This document shows, in pieces, positions 56,216-64,000 of a DNA stretch of 64,000 bases (position 1 is the first letter of the stretch; each line of letters starts with the position of its first letter). Made by a program: the position numbers and the translations under genes. The DNA lies in assembly GCA_003024785.1 (NCBI GenBank), contig PUQB01000167.1:396674-460673 (forward strand), written 5' to 3'. This DNA is from Selaginella tamariscina (Eukaryota > Streptophyta > Lycopodiopsida > Selaginellales > Selaginellaceae). Under the pieces are notes generated by a model. It saw only the letters and a list, made by a program, of their open reading frames with translations. It ran no database searches and was not told where the DNA came from.

Positions 56216-59200
56216 TTAAGCTTCAGAAAACATACATTCCCTTGCAGTTTTGTTAATCGTGACTTTATCAACGCTTCTTGACATCCACCCATATCGAATG
56301 GATTTAACATTTATAAAACATGCTGGGTCTTTTTGATTGGGAGACCATGTTTTCTCTAGGCATCCATTATATTTTTCGCTCTCCTTCTCGTGTCGCCTTT
56401 TTTGTGGTTTGAACCATGCAACCTTAACAATACTATTTTTTGTGATTACTTCAGGTGTGTCGATAATTTGACCCATCCAAATAGGCTGATTATATGACGC
56501 ATTTGGAGTAATGAGAACCATCATTAGTTTTTGAAGATCCTTGCAGCAATCAAAGTATGCTTTAGGTTTTTGGTTCCTTTGTCCAACAAAGTGTGGGGTT
56601 TGCACTTCCACATCACTACTGGCTTCTATGTCGTCTGTGCTCAGTGATGTCATTTCAATCTCCTCTCGCCACCTTGTTTTAGGCCAAAAAGGGTGTTGCA
56701 ATTCTGTACTTGTGACAGTAGGCCCTTCCAACTCTCGAACAACAGTCTCCCAATAGTCAACCACATGCTTATATAGTTCTGAGTAACCAGTTGCCTTATC
56801 AGAATTCTTTGGCATCGATTTTTGAACCCATGCCACATATTTTTTGATGCCATCAATAATAACCTCTTGTTCCTTGAGCTGGCACTCAATGGAATAGGGT
56901 CTGGTTGTCCTTCTGGGAGAAGTGGCTTTCCATCCTCTCCACTTTTGAAGAGCATTAAGCCCTCTTTCGGTAACCACTCCTGCTCTGATGGCCGTAACTT
57001 GTACTGCATAATAGGTATACCATCTCGTATGGAGAAAAAGAATTGTAGCGGCACAAGGTGACCAACTAAAGAATCACTCCCTTCTTTTATATACTCCTTG
57101 AGAAATTTTTTTGAAGTCTGGCACCTCAGTCACAAGCAAAGCACAACTTTTTTTGGAGATGCAATTTTCAAAAAGATTCATCATATGCGGTAAGGTAAGT
57201 GCATTGTCCTTTTTGTAGAGTTGGAGACCTTGCTGAAGAACGCATCAATATCTTCATGAGTGTGACCAACCATAAGGAAACTGAGCGTGATTGTTTCAAA
57301 CACACCTTTGGCAACAAGCATTGACAAGTATGCTAGCACATATCTAGAAAATAAAAGTAAGTATGAGCTTGAGAAACCCTTAAATAAAATGATTTACCTA
57401 TTTTTGTTCTCGCCTGCACAATTATCCATCTGTAAAAGCAAATGACGAGGAAGCTTATTTGATGTTGAGGACACATGTACACTATTTGAGCTAGATCCCC
57501 CACTGAACCTGAACTCTCAACAGGGCCATCTATTTTCTGTGCAGGCTGTTGACAATGCCTCTCATATTCCCAAGTAGCCTCAAGTGTAGAAGTGTTCATG
57601 AGAGCATTATGTAAAGGTTGAAGGTGTTGTTTTTTCACTTTGAGATTACTGATAGGACTTGTCTGTGAGTGGGCTTCAAGGTTTCTGAAACATGGCTAAC
57701 GACCCAATAGTGAAATTGGAGTCGCTAGACCAATGTGGAAGTGAAAAGTGTCCATATGACTCACAACCGTGTCCATGTGTTAGCACACATGTCAATGAAA
57801 TCGAAGTTTCATAACATTTCCAAGGCACTTTGGTGTTGCAAAGAGCTTTGGAATGCTGGTCTTTGAATGATCCATCTTGTCATGGATCAAGCACATGTAC
57901 TCTGATGGGTGACACAGAAAGCATGCGGTGTGCATAGTACTGAGACCGGCAAGTTTGTTGTGCAATCATGTGGGCCTCCATCTTCTTTTGAATGGTAGTG
58001 ATCTCCACCAAGGTTTTTGCACAAGCCTCTGCAGCCTTCAATGATGTACAAGTGTCACACTTGGAAAAGCTAGAGTGTTTTGCAATCTCCACATCCTTAA
58101 AATGAGTATTCCATATGTTGTTGAAGGTACCAGTGCAGATTGCTTGGAGCCCCATCAAACTGAGGCACTTGTTCACATGTTCACACAGCTTCAATTGAGT
58201 GTAGATTGAAGGCAAAACCTTGAGATTTTCCCTGACCCTTGCATTTGTGGTTCGGCATTTGTGAGGCATCCTGTCTGCATTTGCTTCCACAAAAGCCTTG
58301 AGTATCTCTATGGCTGCCATGATGTGAGAGCGGGGTTTTGACCAAGCGAGTGTTCCCATGAACTGAGGTTCGCGCTCCATCTAGCCACTCATCCCTCCGA
58401 CGGTAGAACATGGTCTTTGGGATCCCGTATATACTGTACCAAGCTTTGAAGCAGATGGCCACCTTATTAAATACCATGGATGTACTCTGATAACCTGTGT
58501 CCGAGGCCATTCCATCAATACACCCAGTTAGTGCAGCATATACAAACTCATGCCTTTGCTTTTGGGTGAGCATACGAAAGACATGTCTACATTGGGTAAT
58601 TTCATTCCGGTCTGCCATCTGACAACACTTCTTCTTGCAACAGTCAATCGTGGAAATGCTCGTAACACTTTCGGAAGATGTAGGATCCATCTTTACCCTC
58701 TTGCTGAAACTTGCAGGGGAAGATCTACAACCCATGAATCGCCTTTTTCTTACAATAGGACCAATGCAAGGAACCTCTTCAAATATGAGTTGTTCTTCCG
58801 GGTTGTTATTATTGAAATCCAACCCAGAATATGTTGAACCATCTTGCCGTCTTAATTCAGATGTTCGCCACCTCACGAGGGATCCAGGATACAATGTGCC
58901 ATTAGGTGAAACCTCTGTCACAACTACACCCACGAAGTCGGACCCTAGTTTCTCTTCTGACACTGCTTCCATTGGATTTATAGCTGTGATGATGCCTCTT
59001 CCGACTTCAATCTCACGAAGAAAGAGAATCACCTCATCCATCACAGCAGGCAAGCCATCATCTGGTAAACTCGTGCTACTATTTGTTTGTGACTCTGCAT
59101 ATTCTGTGTCAGCCTTGACTTCATCCAAATTCCACAATACAGGAGAACCCTCCTCAAATTCCATTCCCAGAACCTCAACATGCTTGTAAATGGTGTTCAC

Positions 59201-59329
59201 CCATACGTACACACAAGATCCTTGGGCAATATTGTGACATGATGCATTATTATCTCGAACTTCCACAGTTCCAGTGCCAACTATCTCGTTGTTCCGAAGA
59301 AGACATACTTTATCTCCAGTATTAAACAT
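56216..59329 (-). pseudogene. Transposon C transposase-like gene (DUF7869-type), best preserved N-terminal half
   Basis: From ATG 59329 (acceptor cag at 59336-59338) the frame is open for 383 codons to 58181. It covers the Tnp1-like domain (FNTGDKVCLLRNNEIVGTGT, YVWVNTIYKHVEVLG), an acidic linker, and the segment with CKKKCCQMADRNEITQCRHV and FKAWYSIYGIPKTMFYRRRD. A frameshift near 58330 passes to the frame with CDTCTSLKAAEACAKTLVE. The DNCAGENKNR and VGHTHEDIDAFFS motifs follow, split by the 54-bp intron 57344-57397. The C-terminal 253-codon frame 56977-56216 is intact and shows the full tail WMGQIIDTPEVITKNSIVKV ... ARECMFSEA. A complete protein would have roughly 1,000 residues. The protein is presumed to cut and join element ends in the nucleus. 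Confidence 0.72.
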
Positions 59330-59478
59330 ATTGTCCTGCACATAAATAATTGTATTATTTATGATATCTGTTTATGCAATATTTCTAAGAAATCTGAATT
59401 ACGGTTACTTAATAATATGCATATGCAATAATACATAATTATGTTTAGAGATAATATCTCATGTTTGATTAATACAAC

Positions 59479-60155
59479 TGATGGGCGGGATTAATCCCGC
59501 CCACGGGGTTGCGCCTTGACGACACAAGCTTAGCCTACACCGGTAGGAGGTTAACGAGCTCTCTTTTGAACTATATAAGCATGTGGTTGATTATTGGGAA
59601 ACTGTTGGTCGAGAGTTGGAAGGGCCTACTGTCACAAATCCCTCCGACGAGGAACGGTCACAAATCCCTCGTCGGAGAGAGTCGGCGCGATTAATCCCGC
59701 CGGACTCCCCCGAGGAGGAAGAGGCGGCGGGATTAATCTCGCCGGCTCTTCCTTGTCGGAAGGAGTCCAAGGCGGGATTAATCCCGCCCACAATTCTTAC
59801 GACGAGGAATGGGTGGCGGGATTAAACCCCACATAACTCTCTCCAAAACTATGATTTCAAAGAGATCTCGGGATAAATCCTGTCCCCAAATCCTTAAAAC
59901 AGGGATGTGGTGGCGAGATTAATCCCGCCACCCCTTCCCTGCCTCCTAAAATGGTTGGTGGGATTAATCCCGCCGACAACTCTTTGTAATAAATTCTGGT
60001 AACTCTTCATCAGTTGAGAAGGTTATCGGCGGGATTAATCCCGCCACTCTTTTTCAATGGCGGAGAAGCATTGCCCGAGAGATGGTGACGGGATTAATCC
60101 CGCCACCTCTTCGAAGAGGCGAAAAAGAAATGGCCGGATTAATCCTGCCGCCCGG
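59479..60155. repeat. Palindrome array 2 of transposon C with a foreign insert
   Basis: About ten palindrome copies in reverse order to A and B. Between the first unit (59483-59502) and the second, a piece of about 140 bp (59503-59640) interrupts the array; see findings. Confidence 0.88.
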
Positions 60156-60829
60156 TTAACCTAGAATATTAAGTTAAAAGGATATTTAAATGGGATAAAT
60201 CCCTAACGGAATATATTATAATCCTAATGCATTCCTAAACCCCTAAATTGTAATTTTAAGAGAGAATGTAAGAGAGTGAATCTTTATAAGTATTTTTAAA
60301 TTTGTTTATAATACTTACTTGTAAACAGCACTGAAGGCGCCGTGCTTTCCTATAAAGAATAGCACCCAATTTAATCTCGCTCCTGAGATGATCACTATGA
60401 AGAAAAAAGAAGATCTAAAGAGTGAAAAATACAAAATGAAGAAACCCTTGCCGGAGAAAGAACCAGATCTGAATTTGAGTGGGAAATTAAATGCATTTTC
60501 AAATTTACATGTCAGACCGACAATACAAATGTCAGAAATTCAAATTTTTTAAAAAAGAACAGAAAATAAAATTTAAGATGAGTTGACACAAATATCCAAC
60601 ACTCTGACATATATACTCTCCAGTTCTAATGAGTATTTTAAAATTGCATTTAATGTTATTCAAGTGATTCAAGCTGTTTAATATTACGAAATTTTAGACT
60701 ATATTCTACATTCTTAGTATTCAAGTATATTATATATATATATATATATATATAAATTATACTTATACAATAAATAAATTGATATATTATTATGTATCAT
60801 TTAAAATATATTCATAGTCTGTTTATTAT

Positions 60830-61800
60830 TATTATTCTTAATTACTCGAGTATTTAGTTTTCATTTCCTAGTATCAATGGGATATTCTTTATTATTTTAT
60901 TAATATTTGAAGAATATTCTAATATTAAACCTGATTATCATAATTAAATTAGTCTTGTTCTTAATTATTGCAGTAATTATTCTACATTTGTATATATTAA
61001 TGGGATTTTCTCAATTAATTTGTTATTATTTCAAGAATATTCATGTGTTGAACCTTATTATCAATATTAAATTAATATATATTATTAAAACTATATATGA
61101 CTATATATTAGATAAAATGATGTATTTATTATGTATAATTTAAAATATGTTCATAGTGTGTATATTAAATCATTTCCTTAATTACTTGAGTAATTAATCT
61201 TCTTTATATTAATGGGATATTCTTTTTATTATTTTTTATTATTCCAAGAATATTCCAATATTAAACATGATTATGATAATTAATTTAATTAATTATTTGA
61301 GTACTTAATTTACATTTGTATATATTAATGGGATTTTCTCAATTAATTTGTTATTATTTCAAGAATATTCATGTGTTGAACCTTATTATCAATATTAAAT
61401 TAAATATATTATTAAAACTATATATGACTATATATTAGATAAAATGATGTATTATTATGTATAATTTAAAATATGTTCATAGTGTGTATATTAATATCAT
61501 TTCCTTAATTACTTGAGTAATTAATCTTCTTTATATTAATGGGATATTCTTTTTTTTCTTATTATTCCAAGAATATTCCAATATTAAACATGATTATGAT
61601 AATTAATTTAATTAATTATTTGAGTACTTAATTTACATTTGTATATATTAATGGGATTTTCTCAATTAATTTCTTATTATTTCAAAAATATTCAATGTTA
61701 AACCTTTTTATCAATATTAAATTAATATATATTATTAAAACTATATATGGCTATATATTAGATAAATCATATATTATTATGTATATTTAAAATATGTTCA
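60830..61800. repeat. Expanded AT-rich tandem array of transposon C
   Basis: Units with tattaatgggatattctt and tattaatgggattttctcaa alternate. One 350-bp segment (near 61070-61330) is duplicated at 61390-61640, which makes this array longer than those in A and B. Confidence 0.78.
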
Positions 61801-62066
61801 TAGTGTGTTTATTAATATTATTTTCTTAATTATTCGATGTTTGTTTGCACACATATATAAACATAATCATAAATTTACACACGCATTATAAGAACTTATA
61901 AAAACACATATGCACACACATGCACAACCCTAAAACCAAACTGAAGAAATATGTTGCTTTATTGAAAACATCATGTTTAATGCATGTATGATATATGTAT
62001 TCAATCTGTGTGTATGTAACACATTGAATTTACATGTGTAATATTTATATTAAGCTTGTTGGGAGC

Positions 62067-62645
62067 AAACCCTAAACCCTAAACCCTAAACCCTGTGTAT
62101 ACATGTGTGTACAAAAATAATTTTCAACACTCTTCTCTTCACACCATGCATGATCCATCCTAAACCCTAAACCCTAAACCCTAATATGTAACACAATGAA
62201 TTTACTCATGTAATATGTATGTATGTCTGTGTGTATACACGTGTGTATGTATATATGTGTACTCTGTATGTATATATGTGTACTTTCTGTCTTCTCTCAT
62301 ACATACACACCATGCATGATCCATGTTAATATGTACTGTCTCTCTTCTCTCAAACATACAACCATGCATGATCTATAATATGTACTCGATCTCTCTAATA
62401 TTATGTACTAATATGTATGTATGTCTGTGTTTAATACACACCATGCATGATCCATAATATGTACTGTCTCTCTTCTCTCATATATTATGTATGTATATCT
62501 GTGTATAATTATATAATATATATGTGTAAGTATATGTGTACTAATATATGCAATGTGTACAAAAATAATTTTTCAACACTCTCTTCTCTCTCATACATAC
62601 ACACCATGCATGATCCATCCTAAATCCAAAACCCTAAACCTAAAC
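62067..62645. repeat. Telomere-like clusters and CATGCATG repeats in transposon C
   Basis: CCCTAAA runs at 62067-62094 and 62160-62184, a weaker one at 62625-62645, and between them repeats with accatgcatgatccat. This is the same set as in A in reverse orientation. Confidence 0.8.
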
Positions 62646-63083
62646 CCATGTAATATGTATGTATGTCTGTTATACACGTGTGTATGTATATATTATGTGT
62701 ATTAATATATGCAATGTGTATGTATGTATTGATACACATGAAACTTTAACACTCTCATGGACATACACATGTTAAATCCCTGTATGATTTATATTTTTGG
62801 GGTGTATGTGATACACCCACGCACACGCACGCGCTAATAATATAATGAAAGAATATTCGTTTAGGGCGAATCTATATTTTATTCTTTTTAGGGTTTAAGT
62901 ATATTCTCAGAAGGAATATTCTATTAGGGTTAATATATATATTTAATTCCTCTAGGGTTTAGGTATATTCTTAGGGTTTCAAGAGGCGGCGGCTGTGAAA
63001 TCGGCGGCGGCGGCTGTGCACACAGGTGAGATCTCTGTGTGTGTGTGTTGTGTGTGTCTGTGTATATATAGGAGTGTGCGTAT

Positions 63084-64000
63084 ATCACGTTGTAACTAAA
63101 GTGGGCATGATACGTGAAAATGGGAATATAAAATAAATTACTAATTAATACTTAAGTTTTAATTATTAATTAATCATTTAATTAATGTAATTAAGCCTTA
63201 AATATTAATTAATTAATTAATTAATCCTTCAATAACCTTACTTAGTAAGGAATATTCCTAAATATCTAGAATATTCATATTATTTCTAAAAATAGTTTAC
63301 AATAATGAAGAAATACTATCAAACATAATTATAAATGAAATCATTTTCTTATCAACATATAATTTTTTATAATACTTTCTTTCTATCATACAAAGAAATC
63401 TTTTCATTTTGTCTAAATCATCACTCTCCGGATTAATCAAATCATTTTGGTCAATATCTTGATGTTGTTGCCACCACTTAACACTCTCATCGAATGTAAT
63501 TGGGAGTTGCCATCCTTGTTAATACATAAGATGTGATAAGAGAGGTCTGCATAAGGCTCATCTAAAAACTGACGTTCCTTAAGAATAATATTATAAGCGC
63601 CCGGTTGCTATCCTTCATTTTATAAAATTCAATATCACGAGAAAGAAAAGCTTCAGGAAATGTATGATACGGTGGATACTGCTCACAAAAATTTTCGAGA
63701 TTCTTCTTTCTGAGGCACGTATCCAAGTAATCACTAACTCATCCATGATATCGGTATCAGAATATGGATCGAAAGTGATTGGATGAATACAAGCAATGTT
63801 TTGGTTGAGCATAGCCTTTCTGAGGAGAGTCGTCTACTACTAACATCTGTGCGTTCTTCATTATCCTTAAGCGACTGATCTCCCCATGAGTCCCAATTAT
63901 TCTTTCATTCTTGAAGAAGTACGGCTTGCTTTCCTTTCTATATTGTGAAATTCGAGAGGTTTATAACATATTCGCTGGTCAAAAATCCAATCCTTTATGA
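63084..64000 (+). mobile_element. Transposon D, left end only
   Basis: It begins AT-CACGTTGTAACTAAAGTG (the G of ATGCAC is lost) and continues like 23375 and 37064 into the phosphatase end of the leftward gene on the minus strand. Frame-breaking indels are frequent. It leaves the window at 64000. It was inserted into the TG block of C: the preceding bases ggagtgtgcgtat are C sequence. Confidence 0.8.
63365..64000 (-). pseudogene. Transposon D leftward gene, C-terminal phosphatase part (partial)
   Basis: The minus strand again encodes VVDDS-, AMLNQNIACIHPITFDPYSD and TDIMDELV, the FCP1-like C-terminal half. One-base deletions near 63370, 63540, 63595 and 63730 break the frame. The N-terminal parts lie outside the window. 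Confidence 0.7.

Larger units (their letters stand above)
55720..64000 (-). mobile_element. Transposon C, opposite orientation, entered by D at 63084
   Basis: C's right end ATGCAAGTTGTAACTAAAAT starts at 55720, so the element runs leftward. In order it holds the right terminal region, the transposase-like gene (59329-56216), palindrome array 2 (59479-60155), the 5' exon, an expanded AT-rich array, telomere-like repeats, and the edge of the TG block. Transposon D begins at 63084 within the TG block. The remainder of C, including its leftward gene, should lie beyond the window. Confidence 0.8.

Noticed and set aside
1-64000. tRNA or rRNA genes
   Set aside because: I scanned for tRNA-like box A/B pairs and rRNA cores by eye and found none convincing; a dedicated covariance search could not be run.

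Overview
The window looks like nuclear DNA of a land plant with a large, transposon-rich genome. The evidence is spliced genes with short GT-AG introns, remnants of Ty3/gypsy, Ty1/copia and LINE retroelements with plant-type protein motifs, TTTAGGG-type repeats inside an element, and a broken tau-class glutathione S-transferase (a class I associate with vascular plants). A non-seed vascular plant (lycophyte or fern) would fit, but the sequence does not settle the lineage. There is no bacterial signature, no operon and no intact ordinary host gene.

Layout. 1-9,905: a decayed minus-strand Ty3/gypsy element (LTR, gag, protease, reverse transcriptase), split inside RT by a complete but non-coding LTR retrotransposon (370-7644, LTRs of about 1.77 kb). 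9,906-11,748: a 5'-truncated LINE with a 17-bp target duplication, then a solo LTR. 11,749-19,009: two copies of a block made of a tau GST gene followed closely by a Crinkler-like gene. The first copy is truncated and is followed by copia pol remains. The second holds a multi-exon Crinkler-like gene (P-loop NTPase plus PD-(D/E)xK-like nuclease domain) with frameshifts. 19,010-23,370: AT-rich DNA and a coiled-coil reading frame split by a solo LTR (20327-22032, TSD AACAA).

23,375-51,990 and 55,720-64,000 hold the most interesting content: at least four copies (A, B, C, D) of a roughly 14-kb DNA transposon family that I do not recognise as a named one. Its termini read ATGCA[C/A]GTTGTAACTAAA and it makes 4-bp target duplications (ATGT for A, TAAT for B). 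B sits inside the transposase gene of A. A later inversion of about 0.9 kb (50375-51286) scrambled the right ends; re-inverting it on paper restores both elements and both target duplications. C lies in the opposite orientation and is itself entered by D.

Each full element has two divergent transcription units. The rightward unit encodes a transposase-like protein with the DNCAGENKN and GHTHEDIDAFF motifs of DUF7869-type RNase-H-like proteins. The leftward unit is best read as a six-exon gene of about 1,400 codons joining a Tnp1-like N-terminal domain, a ParB/sulfiredoxin-like domain, a degenerate DNA-methyltransferase-like domain and an FCP1/NIF-type HAD phosphatase-like domain. Between the genes lie two arrays of the 18-bp palindrome GGCGGGATTAATCCCGCC, a long TG/TA-rich block, telomere-like repeats and a tandem AT-rich array. 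My working model (inference) is a large transposon whose palindrome arrays are bound by one or both of its own proteins. Single-base indels differ from copy to copy, so either the copies are decayed or the assembly is lightly polished; reading frames here should be treated as composites.
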